A DNA stretch of 64,000 bases, from the NCBI GenBank assembly GCA_964057225.1, contig OZ059896.1, positions 16,566,501-16,630,500 of the forward strand, in the 5' to 3' direction. Below are positions 40,101 to 51,605 of this stretch, piece by piece. The notes under the pieces are model-generated. The model searched no databases and was not told the DNA's origin. It was given only the letters and a program-made list of their open reading frames with translations. Positions within the stretch are counted from its first letter, which is position 1. Every line of letters begins with the position of its first letter. The DNA is from Auanema rhodensis (taxonomy: Eukaryota; Nematoda; Chromadorea; Rhabditida; Rhabditidae). A program made the translations under genes and the position numbers.

Positions 40101-41276
40101 CAACCAAACTGTATATCTCTCTTCATCTATCCAAGATACACATAATATGTATATCCCTACTTGGATATCTCTCTCTTTCTCCCTCCCCCCCTCTCTCCCT
40201 CTTTCTCTCACACACACACTCAGCTCATTCTCTATATTTCGTTTACCTATACCCATTTCCCTTCTATGTTTAGTTTATTGACTGTTGCACTCAGCTGGCC
40301 TCTTTGGCAGTTGGCTTGGCGACTTCCAAACCTAGCCTTCTGATGATGATGGTAGCTGGTAAGCGATGAGCGACGGAAGGATTCAATAGTAGGAGGGTAA
40401 GCAAATACATAATATGATGATATATAGTAGGAGCCAAACAAGCAACGAACCGTTCAGCCACCTTCCATCACATTCGTCAACTGAACACAGCTTAAAAGGG
40501 AGATAGGATGATAGACAGATAGATAGAGAGAGAGAGAGGGAGGAAGTTGGAGATTGCAAGAGTTTGCGTAAGAAGCTTATGAGAGAGTAAGAACGAAAAG
40601 GAAAACAGTAAGATGAAACGGTTGACAGATATGAAGAAATAAGAGCTAAAAACCAGAGATTTAGAGAAAAATATCTCAATATTTCCTCAAACTACAGCTT
40701 TACCCGATCTTCATTTAAATAAAGTTTACCGTGGGATTATAAGGTTCTATATATGAACTATTTCAGCTTCTCATTATAGAAGCTTACCTTTAATATGAAT
40801 TAATTCCATCATTCAATAGATTATTTAATTAAAACTATTTAACAATCATATTGTAATGAAACATTTTGACCTCTAAAACTGATTTTTTGAACTTTCTTCT
40901 TTCACAAAAGAATTGAAAATGAAGTCATTTGGGTGCAAAACGGTTCTTTCCATCATTTCTTTTTCTTTTTATCATTTAAAATGATCATTAATTGACGAAA
41001 GACTAGTGGAAATGACATCATAATGCTTTCAGCGAGTTTTTTTTTCAGTTCTGACCCAAGTTTTCAGTTGAAAATTTGGGATACAACAAACAAAGACTTT
41101 TTTAAGCATGATGGCCATTTACCTCCATAATATGGGTTCGTTCCGGTTCCGGAAAACAGTGTTGATTGTGCTCCAGCTTGTGAACCTGTTGGTTGGCCTA
41201 CATTCTGATTAATAGCTGATTGTTGATGTGATGATTTTATAAGAAAAATAAGAGTTATAAGCCATCGTATGGTCAT
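34134..41276 (-). CDS. Mesh-like NIDO-AMOP-vWD-sushi transmembrane protein
   Basis: I read 29 exons from ATG 41276-41274 to stop 34136-34134: 41276-41123, 39891-39764, 39719-39585, 39534-39064, 39017-38834, 38765-38650, 38602-38458, 38375-38299, 38250-38098, 38047-37934, 37867-37746, 37692-37552, 37462-37336, 37286-36951, 36896-36761, 36713-36549, 36502-36437, 36388-36248, 36197-36110, 36039-35943, 35870-35699, 35649-35469, 35417-35234, 35163-35055, 34966-34823, 34742-34600, 34553-34452, 34385-34288 and 34242-34134. Phases agree, giving about 1445 residues. There is a signal peptide, a nidogen-like NIDO region (about 50-260; VNGYMGFATVLDQGPTINVG), an E-set-like stretch, an AMOP module (about 600-690; CHDWYDEDGALW then CPCIETQARLDLGR), and a vWD-like module (about 800-1030; GLGTFNTIDNDKFIFNEPG). 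A sushi domain (about 1250-1310), one membrane helix (about 1329-1353) and a tail of about 90 residues follow. The order matches insect Mesh, a septate-junction protein; MUC4 and SUSD2 share modules. A junction or apical-surface role here is inferred. Confidence 0.92.
39892..41122 (-). other. Long first intron of the Mesh-like gene
   Basis: This 1.2-kb intron separates the signal-peptide exon from the NIDO region, while other introns of the gene are about 40-60 nt. It holds a pyrimidine-rich tract near 40170-40220 and no supported exon. First introns often carry control elements, but no specific site is recognised. Confidence 0.7.
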
Positions 41277-41323
41277 GGCGACAACCTTATATGGCCGCAA
41301 GCGTGTGATCTATCTGCGGCAGA

Positions 41324-41332
41324 TCTGAAATA
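41324..41332 (-). promoter_or_regulatory. Probable trans-splice acceptor of the Mesh-like gene
   Basis: Reading the - strand, TTATTTCAG ends about 48 bases before the ATG at 41276, after a T-rich AT stretch. No upstream exon donor is evident. A spliced-leader acceptor is the simplest reading. The codon at 41300 that would extend the frame is TTG, so ATG 41276 is taken as the start. Confidence 0.5.
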
Positions 41333-44300
41333 ATTAAACAATTAATTTTTAAGTTTTCAATTCAATACTGTAATTGACGAAATAAAGCAAACCAAAGTTT
41401 TAAAGGTTTAGAAGGTTCTAGATCAAGAAAAAAGTCGTTTACAGCTTAAGGTATGCAAGCTTGTTCAGGTTTTCATATGCATTGTACCAAAAACTTTTTC
41501 GAAATTTTCTTCAAAAAAAAAGCTTGTCAGGTTAAACAAAAAAAATTTGTTTTCATGATTCAGTAGGTCAGATAATGAATTAACTTCCATGTCTTTTATT
41601 AATTTTAAAAAAATAATTAAAGGAAAACGGTACAGTTAATTTTTCTTTTTCTATTCATAACTGAAACAAACAGGTTTTGAGATGACTGTCACTGAAACGA
41701 TCACAAAACTGCTCGAATGTGAAGAAAAAAATAAATAATTTTTCGAATTGTAAGAAGATGATATCATTATAAGAGATAAGAATGATAAATCATTTATAGA
41801 ATTTGAAAGATATTTATAGAAAGATGTTCGTAAACTGACTACTTTAGCTAAAAATAAAATATTTGGGTAGGAAAACAAACTTTGTTGTTTTAAAAATTAC
41901 TGCAAACGGGTACTTCCGAAAGATTTGTTTCAAATCTTTCAAAAATACAAGTAAATCTTATTAGTTACAAGCGAAATAAAGACTATCGGTGTCTAATACG
42001 TAGGTCAAGTACATTCCCTTTGTGAGGTTGAGCAGGAAAAAAAAGAGAAAAACGACAAGTTGCACTAAGATAGATAAACAAGTGTGTTTCTAAAATTCTT
42101 TTTTCTTATAATTATGCACCATAACAAAATAAAAATTATAAATAACTGAATAGTTAAGCTAGAAACGAGTATAGGTAAAGTGTTTCAACATCATTTGACT
42201 GACGGTAGACAGTAGGTCCTATTGAGGAGGGTCAGCCAGCTGTATACCTAGGCTCGGTCCGCTTGTGGTCTCGAGACTTGAGCCTCATCGTGGTATGGGA
42301 GTCCCCTTTCTCTTCTTACCTCTTTCTCCCTCTTTTTCTCATTATCTCTTTTCTCTTCATTGCTGTGTACTCTCACACGCAGGGGAGGCTGAGGGGAGTG
42401 TTTAGGAGTTGGCTCTCTCTCTTGCTCTGTTGTAGTGGCTAGCTCTGACCACTACCATCTTCGGTTCAGCAGCAGACTGAGTTGAACGAGAGAGTACAGC
42501 AGCCGTCGTCGTTCAGTCGGAGAGAACAAACATTGCATATACCTAATATAATCAAACAAATATACATACCAGCCACCCTTAAACCTTTTTACCTTCTAGT
42601 TTGTCACTACAATTTCTCTAGATCTCTCATCCTCTCTCTATCCTTCTCTCTCAATTACCTCCCTCACTTGTTTTCAGTCAGCAACGCTGAGGCATCAGTG
42701 GTTAGTTTTAGACGGTAAAATAAGAAGAAAGAAGAAGAATAGAGAAGAATAGAAAAGCTATAGGTTTAGACATTAGAGAGCTTTTCAACGTATGGATAAC
42801 TTGTATGAGGACCGAGAAGATAGGAGAACGTACTTCTCTTCAACGAACACTGTCGTCGTCATGTTCCCTAGAGGCATTTGCGCAAGCTTGAAAGGATGCA
42901 CATCAAAGTACAGTAATAGCATTCTTGAGCATTTCTCAATCTCAATGGCATACTAGTCTTCAGTTTTCTCTATAATTCCTGTATAGCTTATCGCAAGTAA
43001 TGCGATGACGTCATGACCATTGGTATAGTTCGAAGTTGGAGAACAAGTTTCTTCTCGGCTGGCTGATTGAATAACTGAAAAAACTCGTGACAACGAAAAC
43101 ATCTAATTTCCTTTAGCGACATATGATGCTGATGACGCTGACCGTTCATGTACAATCAAATAGTTCACATTTGATTATCCAGGAAAGGGTCAGAAGCGCG
43201 AAAATCATCTGAAACTGTCCATCGTGACTTGCTCATAAGCCTTTTTCTTTCATTTATGTCTCCGCTCATGATACATTTGAGACTTTCGGGTGAAAAAATA
43301 GTCTTTTATCTCATTTCTTCATTCAGAACATTTTCTACGTTTTGTGCTTTCTCAACGTTCTGCTTACTTTATTTTAATTTTATACTACAATACTGATATG
43401 CAATGTTATTGCATATGTTTGAAGGATAGAGTAAAAGCATAAGATCCATATCCAGAGAAAGAGGTATGAAGCAGGTGAAGGAAAAGGAAAGAGAGATATA
43501 TATAGAGAGAGAAAGAGGCATTATCTTAACGTTTTTCATTCATTTCATATGAAATAACAAAGAATATTTGAAACTGTCAACTGATACATTCCCGTTCATT
43601 ACATTAGATTCTATCCGTTCGATCCATATGTACAGACTGAAACATGATCTGTAACCTGACGTCTAGGTAGATGAAGGGATGGAGGCAATGCTGGTAGATT
43701 GACAAGAAAAGAGACAATGAGGTTATAAGAGAGAGGGTTGAGTGAAACATCAGCATATGAGGGAGCCCAAACAGAAGGCCATAACTAGAATTCGAAACAA
43801 TATTTAGGTAAAGATTCCGCTTTCCACTTCTTTCAAAACATAGAATATCTATGCCAATGTACTATAAGATTTTAACCAATTTTACTTCGCTTTCAAAGTT
43901 AAGTATAATCGATTTGAATTTATTTTATCATTTATAGAAGAACATTGAAATAATTTATATAAAGATTTCTTAATGAGAAGAAAAATGACAAAAAAAAAGG
44001 ATAAAATAGAAAAGAAACGAAAAAAACTAAAAAAGAAAGAAAGAAGACTTATATTCTTTTGTTTTTCAATCAGTTCTTGACCGAAGTCTGGAGAAGCATA
44101 AAGAATACAGAGAAAGTGTGGGGTGATTTTATGAAGATGCTACCTACTTCTTTTCCCTCTTTCTTTCTTTTTTTCTTATTTCTCTCTCTCTCTTGCTTTT
44201 TCTCTCTTGCTCTCTCTCTTGCTCTCTCTCTTGCTCTCTCTCTTTCTTACTCTTCTTCTGCTTGAGCGGTAATCAAAGCGGCTTCTTCAATAATCACGTC

Positions 44301-46890
44301 AACACGACAGATCTCCTTGTCCGTTGTCGATGCTGTCTTCTCATCTCCTTCCCCTTAGATGTAGCGTGGCTTCTTGTAGTTCTGTCCTACCTCATTATCA
44401 TCAACAACATCAGTCACTGCTTTTCGCTGTACTTCTGAGCTTAAAGCTTCACCTGTTTGTTTGTTTTTCGTTGACCACATCAACTTAACTATGCTTCATC
44501 AAAGCTTACATCAATGGACTACATACATAGAAACATTTATTCATCAAATAACATTAGTCATATCACTAATAAAATTGGCAAATAATATACATTAATCAAG
44601 AATAATACCAAGCTTTACTAGAACTTTATGCTTCTGCTCCTACTACTGATTCTGTATCTACTTTTTCCGTGAATATTTCTATTACTCTTTTTCTTTCTAC
44701 CATACCACCTTTGCTAAAATATACAATATAACCGCCTGTAACCCCTTTCGGGGCCTATGCCCCTTATTGGTTAGCTATTCAGCAACATGTCCTTGGAACT
44801 ACTTCTTCAAACATATATAATAGCTTAAGAACATAGAAAGCCGTTGTACATATGGCCGAATTTATCGTCAGTTTCATCTGCCGAGAGTTTAAAAAGAATT
44901 TTGTCGATTTTTCAATTTTTTGTTTTACAAGTGAAATAGGAAGTGAATGAATCAAAATACATACAGAGACACACATGCAATCATCGAGATTCTAAATTGA
45001 TATGAAAGAACAAAGATGTTTTAAGTACTGATAGAAGTCATGACTGTCTTCTTTCTGATCTTACCATCTTACATCGTCATAACTTTCTGAAGTTTCATTT
45101 CTGATTGTGATTAAGAGGGGCCACAACCAAAGTTAAAACTTTTACAAAGATTTTTACTTTGAAATTGGAGATAATATTAAAGATTTGGCTCAGCGATCCG
45201 TTTTTTAAAAGTTTGTTTAAAAAACTTGGAATCATTTTTTTTTCTGAAATACTGCTGTATTGAAACTTTGTATGATAATTTTTGGAATGCTAATTTCAAT
45301 TTGGTCATCTCTGTTTGCATATGGTTGTAGGAACAACCTGAAAGCATAACAAGCATGCACAGGTCGTGATGTTTCGGCCCCTCTCTCAGCGTTCTTCTCT
45401 CTCTATCTCTCTCTACGAAATCTTCTTCGACAACACAACACTGAAATTGAAATAGCGAAAAATAGGGAAATGGGAAGGTATATACATAGTTTATGAAAAC
45501 CACGAGGATATATTCAACCGGTCACTGATTTGCATTACACGAAATGGGTCACATACACGGCAATTGCAACATCACGTGAATTTATTTACGTGAGAAATAT
45601 AGAGAGCTATCATCTAAAAATTTGGTAAATATAAAAGAAAAAACAAAATCATTTTCGCATAAAAGCTAATTTTTTAGGTAAATCAAGTTCTTTTTTGATT
45701 TTCAACTGTACATTTGGCGAAAAAAAATTGTACTCTCAACTGCTGAAAATGCTCAATAATTTCGTTGTTTTTCTACTGTATCTCACAGGCAGACATGCAT
45801 ATGCCGTACAAAACTTGACGTCACTCTTTATTTTACACCCAAATACACGAGTGGCATCTTTGCCAAACACTAGAAATTATGAATACAGCTTACTGGTTGG
45901 AGAAAAAGCAAAATTATAGTTGGAATCAACAACTATTATTCATCAAAATAAGAAAATAAGATGGTGGCTGAGACATGTATGTATGTTTATGTAAAGCTGA
46001 TGGTATGTCAAGCTTTAAAATGTTGCAAATTCAAAAAGCGATGAGAGGCTTGACGACTACTGCGCAAAATGCAAAATGATAAGTTTCATGATTCATCGAG
46101 CTCTGATGGAGTGAAAAGGTTTTCATTCGAAACTGTATTGTGTACTGTATCATGATAAATGACATGATTAACTGCAAATATTTAAAAATGGCAAAGCCAC
46201 TTCGCTGAATTTAACATTCAAAGAACTTTTCCTTTTAATAATTTTTAAAATTTAGAGAGAGGGAAGTAGAGAGAGATAACGAGAAAAAGAGTATTAAAAC
46301 TTCAAGACAAGTTGGCATGTCAGGCTTTTGCATTGTTTCCTGTTCACCTGGTGATTCATAGAATAAAAATTTAATAATTTGCCAAATACAGACTAATTAT
46401 GGTTATTCGAATTGAAAAAATAATTTGAGTAATTAGGAAACATAAAAATCTAGACAACAGACTCCTGTTTGGTTAATTTCAACATTTCTCTTCATATTTC
46501 CTCTACCTCTCTCCCTCTATCTTTCTCTCTCAAAATGTTACTACAGAACAAAAATTCAATAAGTTCCTTTCGCTTAACAATAATAAGATCAAAAAGGCTA
46601 TTTCATTGATGTTTCTCAAACTCACGTCATTTGAACTATTATCTTCATTTTTGGCCATTACCTAGAACCGCCCATCATGTCAACGTCGTCAAAGCCTTGT
46701 TCGACCATATGAAAAAAAAATTACGCTGATGAAAGTTTATAGATGCAGTTATATCATATAAAATTGAAGAGGGTATAGAAGAAAAAACTAGATGACAGTT
46801 GTCTTATTGGACAACGTGCTCATCATTGTGTCGTTTTCATGTGTCTATCTACATTGTAATATTCGTTCAAGTTCAATAAAGGGGTGGTAC
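41333..46890. other. Intergenic region between Mesh-like and peptide genes
   Basis: This is about 5.5 kb between divergent genes. It includes a GC-richer patch near 42200-42520, a CT-rich tract with repeated CTCTCTTG units at 44181-44246, and a short GC-rich potential hairpin at 44742-44763. Open frames are short and pyrimidine-driven. I find no supported gene. Confidence 0.6.
44181..44246. repeat. (CT)n tract with tandem CTCTCTTG units
   Basis: CT-rich DNA contains at least four blocks of TTGCTCTCTC-type sequence in tandem, giving a higher-order period superimposed on the dinucleotide run. Confidence 0.85.
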
Positions 46891-46901
46891 CTTAGCAATC
46901 C

Positions 46902-46910
46902 TATATAAGG
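46902..46910 (+). promoter_or_regulatory. TATA box of the small peptide gene
   Basis: TATATAAGG stands about 25-30 bases before TTTCAGACATC (46926-46936), the normal TATA-to-start distance, and 60 bases before the ATG. It is the clearest core promoter in the window. Transcription probably starts near 46930; the TTTCAG there may instead be a trans-splice acceptor, which would need a promoter further upstream. Confidence 0.6.
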
Positions 46911-46967
46911 ATTGAATTGTGCTATTTCAGACATCAAAACTTCGAGTTTTAATTCATATTCATCAAC

Positions 46968-47302
46968 ATGTTCAAGAGCGTCTTGTCTGTTCTTCTTCTT
47001 TTGGCTGTTACCTTCTGCGTAATTGACTATACCGAAGCTCAATGTAAGTTATAACTTTATATTTTAAAACTATTAATTTTAAAATTTCTTATCTACATAT
47101 GTACTCACTAACTAATATCTTATAAGACATTTACTTTATTTTAATATTTATAGGGGGATGGGGAGGAGGATATGGAGGATATGGAGGATACCACCCATAC
47201 GGAATGCACGGACCATTCGGACCATACGGATACAGACGTATGATGATGCGCCAGATGATGTACGGAGGCATGTACCACCCATATGGAATGTATGGAAAGT
47301 AA
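46968..47302 (+). CDS. Secreted Gly/Tyr/Met-rich small peptide precursor
   Basis: Two exons (46968-47043 and 47154-47302, phase-1 intron of 110 nt) encode 74 residues. The first about 25 residues form a strong signal peptide (MFKSVLSVLLLLAVTFC then VIDYTEAQ). The mature part starts near QWGWGGGYGGYGGYHPYG, has a methionine- and arginine-rich centre (YRRMMMRQMMYGG) and ends HPYGMYGK. Such short YGG-rich secreted peptides resemble nematode antimicrobial or neuropeptide-like families (the nlp YGGW and caenacin type), which are induced in epidermis by infection or wounding. The Met/His/Pro content differs from the usual ones, so function is inferred from type only. The gene has its own TATA box and a polyadenylation signal at 47507-47512. 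Confidence 0.85.
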
Positions 47303-47506
47303 ATTACATATAAAGCTGACGACATCATCATCTCGATGATTCTTCTAACTCTTCTGACCCAGACAGTAGATATCTATTCGATAATATTTCTGTCTTAGCT
47401 TTTACATTCTCAATGTACAGTCATATTCTACTTAGATTGTGCTTCTTCTAATATTTCAAATGGAAATATTGAAAAGAAAAACAATGTTTTTTAATATTTT
47501 GTGAAT

Positions 47507-47512
47507 AATAAA
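47507..47512 (+). terminator. Polyadenylation signal of the peptide gene
   Basis: AATAAA lies about 205 bases after the stop codon, followed by T-rich sequence. It is the first perfect signal downstream of the gene. Confidence 0.6.
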
Positions 47513-47519
47513 TTTTATT

Positions 47520-49794
47520 TTGCAACAATGTGTTCTTATGATTTTTTTGAATATGAATTTATAAATGACTTTTCACAATTAACATGTTTAAGTTTTAAGC
47601 ATATGCTACTAAGTCAACAAAACTTTTCTTGTCTAATTATTCATTTAATACAGAACATGATTGTTTTTCACTTATACATATATACATATATGCTTTCAAT
47701 AGTTTAAATCTTATTTCTTTTATCTTTTTTTTCATAATTTAATCTAATAATATGCTTGAATTCAATTTATTTCTGAGCACTATATGGATGATGCTTTCAT
47801 GACCTTTTTCTTTTCTCATGGCCATTAATGCATGATTTTGGAGGTCATTACGCTTTAATTCTAGATTAGTATACACCCTCAGGTGTAAAAACGATGAAAT
47901 AAGGTATTTTTCACTTTCCACTTCTCAAACACAATGATCAGAATATTCTGAACAACTCTTTTGGAGTGGATGCTAGTCATGCAGCATGATGATGAATAGA
48001 AAAACCTTAAAAGGCTATTAACTAATTCTTTCTTATCTTTAATATAAACTTGAAACTTAAAATATAACAAAGGAAATGAATTTTCTATTTGAACATCTGA
48101 GATCGTATGTAGTTTGATATCTGATGAACTTTTACTATATTTATAGTTTTTTATAAATTAGTATATAAAGACAAGAAATATGATTTAAATATATTCAAGA
48201 TTTCTTTTATATTTTATTTTTGTAAACTTGGACGATATAATCTGAATAGAATTGTCAAAAGTCTGAAACTGGTTAGCTTGTATTATTATATTATATAGTA
48301 TTATCTAAGCTTATGAACCAGGAAATTGAATAATGTATAAAGTTTCTTTCAGAACTATCTTTTACTATTTTCTTTTTTTTGCTTTTTTTCTAAACAAATA
48401 TATTATATAAACATTATATTTTAAATAAAATATATAAATAGAATTAATATAATGAAAATATCATTTAATTTAATTATAATATTAATTTATAAAATATTAT
48501 TATAATTTTTTAATTAATAGATTATAATAATAATAATAATAATTAAAATTGTCTATATAATATTGTTTAAATATTATAACATATAATATTATTAATATAT
48601 AATATATACTTCATGATTTGTATACTATAATATAGATAATAAAACTAATTTTAAATAAAAAACTTAAATATTGTCTTAAATTTATAAATTTTTTTAATTT
48701 CTTAATCATTCAGCATTTAGAAATCAAATGCATGTTTTAAAATATTTTAAATGATTAAAAATATTCCAACAGATTCTTGAGGAAAAAGAAAAATAATATG
48801 GCTGAATTCTTGATGAAACTCATAAAACTCAATTTTTATAGTTTGTTTGAGAAGATGTAAGGGATTCTAGTAGGCGTCCGAGCTTTTAAAATAAAAAAAA
48901 ATAAAAAAATATTTAAGTTTTTTATTTAAAATTAGTTTTATTATCTATATTATAGTATACAAATCATGAAGTATATATTATATATTAATAATATTATATG
49001 TTATAATATTTAAACAATATTATATAGACAATTTTAATTATTATTATTATTATTATAATCTATTAATTAAAAAATTATAATAATATTTTATAAATTAATA
49101 TTATAATTAAATTAAATGATATTTTCATTATATTAATTCTATTTATATATTTTATTTAAAATATAATGTTTATATAATATATTTGTTTAGAAAAAAAGCA
49201 AAAAAAAGAAAATAGTAAAAGATAGTTCTGAAAGAAACTTTATACATTATTCAATTTCCTGGTTCATAAGCTTAGATAATACTATATAATATAATAATAC
49301 AAGCTAACCAGTTTCAGACTTTTGACAATTCTATTCAGATTATATCGTCCAAGTTTACAAAAATAAAATATAAAAGAAATCTTGAATATATTTAAATCAT
49401 ATTTCAAAGTACAAAATGCAACCGATTCCATATATGGATTAGTATGAAGGATGAAGTTAGTGGTTTGGATCAATATCAAGCTTCATCAGTCAATAATTAT
49501 ATAATTTTTTATTTCTTATAGTACAAATAGTAATTACAATCATGCAATTGTTACAAATATAAAATAAAATAAATGAAAAAATTTTCTTTTTTGAAGAAAA
49601 AAAGGTTTAATTGAAAGTGAGTCGTGGTTGTACCCGATTAGTTTCGTTTGGAAAAACATAAGTAAGTTGGCACGCAGAATATAAATATCTAGTTAGGTTG
49701 ATGTATATAGTTGCATAAAGATGAAGCTGATGCTGCTAATGCTTATGTTCATGTAGCAGCTACTGGTAGTAATCATGATGTTTCTTGTGCGGTT
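47520..49794. other. Convergent intergenic region holding the foldback element
   Basis: AT-rich DNA lies between the convergent peptide and Ly6-like genes. Apart from the long inverted repeat at 48175-49405 I see nothing coding. Short open frames here are AT-driven. Confidence 0.65.
48175..49405. mobile_element. Foldback element with 498-bp inverted arms
   Basis: The left arm (48175-48672) and right arm (48908-49405) are reverse complements of equal length. Comparing them by eye I found no mismatch or indel, even through poly-T, poly-A and ATT-repeat stretches. A 235-bp AT-rich loop (48673-48907) without a long open frame separates them. The arm begins with GAAATATGATTT. The outer flanks read AAAGACAA (48167-48174) and AAAGTACAA (49406-49414), which could be a slightly decayed 8-9 bp target-site duplication. 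Long terminal inverted repeats with 8-9 bp duplications occur in Mutator-like and hAT-type nonautonomous elements. A recent local inverted duplication or an assembly artefact are alternatives. Confidence 0.8.
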
Positions 49795-50816
49795 CTATAC
49801 ATCTGAGATCAGAATTTCGATGAATACGAGAAAGAAGATGATGATTGGAATAAAAAATGGTATAATCATGATTTTTTTCGTGTTCGTACTTCCGTTACAA
49901 TAGTGTCGATCACTACAACAGCACAGTCGTCCTTTGAGTCCAGTTAATTCAGTTTCAACACAAGTATTACGAATAGCCTAAACAATAAACGTTATGAGAC
50001 ACCAAGTAACAGCATCAGAGATTTTAATACAAAACGATTCAAGACAGGTCAGACACAACATTGAATAATTGGCTTTTACAATGAAACTTTTCCCTTCTTT
50101 TTCTTTTTTTTTTCTTTCCAAATGATTGGATAGGAGTAGAAGTACAGTCCCTAAGCAGCAGCCTTTTATGTACAAGAGAAAGAGAAAAATAGAATAACAA
50201 TTTCTTTTGATTATGAAAATGAATATAAAAGTTTGAAATGCTATTTCATGCAAACTGGTCAGGTTTATAATCAAAAACAAGTAAATGAAAACGAAAAATA
50301 GAACTTGGTTTATAAACCAATTAAAACGCTTTTCCATCTTTGAAAGATGAAAAAAAATTGCGACAACAAATGTTTCACACTCGATACAGAAAAAACAAGG
50401 AAAAGGAGAGAGGGAGAGAGAGAGAGAGAAAGAGAAAATGAGCAAGTAGGGAAAGTTGGTTGGATGCTCGTTGGAATGATACCAAGAGCGCTGTAGAGCT
50501 TAACAAAAACACAATGAATGGTATTGGGCCAACTTACGTTGCAAATTAAATTGGAACATCCCATTGACATTACTTCATTAATAGCTGATTCTTCATAGAA
50601 TCTATAGCAATATGCTTCACCCATACCGAAAATTGGCTCACAGTCTTCTGTAGCAGAACAGAAAAATTTTTGTTGAGAAACTAATTTATGCATCAAGGCA
50701 CTACCTGTATCCTGATACGCATCTTGACCAACTATGTATTTGAGACCTTTATAACAACGAATTTTCTGACTTAAAACAGCATTAACAATGAAAAGTGAGC
50801 AGACAATCAGCCGCAT
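49795..50816 (-). CDS. Small cysteine-rich Ly6/three-finger-like surface protein
   Basis: Two exons (50816-50538 and 49977-49795, phase-0 intron of 560 nt) give about 153 residues. The real start is ATG 50816-50814; an acceptor-like TTGCAG sits directly before it. Residues 1-17 form a signal peptide (MRLIVCSLFIVNAVLSQ). The mature part has about 11 cysteines and ends its ectodomain with CVETELNGLKGRLCCCSDRH then YCN. The CCC..D..CN ending is typical of nematode Ly6/uPAR-like and ET-module proteins. The last about 27 residues are hydrophobic (IMIIPFFIPIIIFFLVFIEI), fitting a GPI-anchor signal or a membrane helix. Ligand and role are unknown. The intron contains a GA tract near 50405-50430. Confidence 0.82.
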
Positions 50817-51554
50817 CTGCAATATGATCGAAATATTTTAAAGATTTTGCTGCAAAATGATGTGTAAAACGAGGCAATAAACGACAGAACGATGTAAACA
50901 GTAACGGCGATGATGACTGATGTGGCCAAAAGGATAGGGAAAAGCATACGAATTGGCTGAGACTTATAAAGAATAGTTCAATCTTCGATCATCATGATAA
51001 CAACGATGAGAATAAATAAAAAACTTTTAGTAAGCTATAGTTAGCGAATTCCAATCAAAAAATTTGGCAAACACTCTGAATATTACATAATATGGAAATA
51101 AATATAATATACAAATTAGAAAGACACGCAAAGCAAAACTTAACAAGAATAATAATAATTAACAATATTTCATGAAAATAACTCATATATAGAAATAAAA
51201 ATGGATTCATTACGATTATAAAAAAAGAAATTATAAGTATGACTTGCAAAATATTATAAAAACATTGAAATATGGGCAGGACATATAAGGTCGTTGACAA
51301 CATAGCAACACCTCGAGGTCATGAATCGATTTAAAAATTCTTTTATAAACTATTACGATGAATATTACATAAGAACTGTAGAAATAACAAAGGCTGATAT
51401 ATCTATGTGATATCAATAAACTGAAAAAAAACTATTTCTAAGGTATTATTACTTGTCTAGTATATACAATGTGAAGAAAGAGACACATATATAAAGAAAT
51501 ACATAGAGTAATCCAGAGTGAAGAAGAGGTATAAACATGTAAATAAAAGGAGTA

Positions 51555-51605
51555 AGAGAGAGAAAGAGAGAAAGAGAGAGAGAGAGGGGGGGGGAGAGAG
51601 AGAGA
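51555..51605. repeat. (GA)n tract with a G run
   Basis: A GA-rich microsatellite is interrupted by GAAA units and a run of about nine G residues. Confidence 0.9.

Noticed and set aside
41277-41300. N-terminal extension of the Mesh-like protein
   Set aside because: The first codon of the extended frame is TTG. The ATG at 41276 starts a good signal peptide and follows the acceptor.
42200-42330. Possible tRNA or snRNA in a GC-richer patch
   Set aside because: No B-box (GGTTCGANNCC), cloverleaf or Sm-site pattern could be fitted.
50817-50822. Two-codon extension of the Ly6-like protein
   Set aside because: It starts with TTG and overlaps the TTGCAG acceptor; ATG 50816 is the sensible start.
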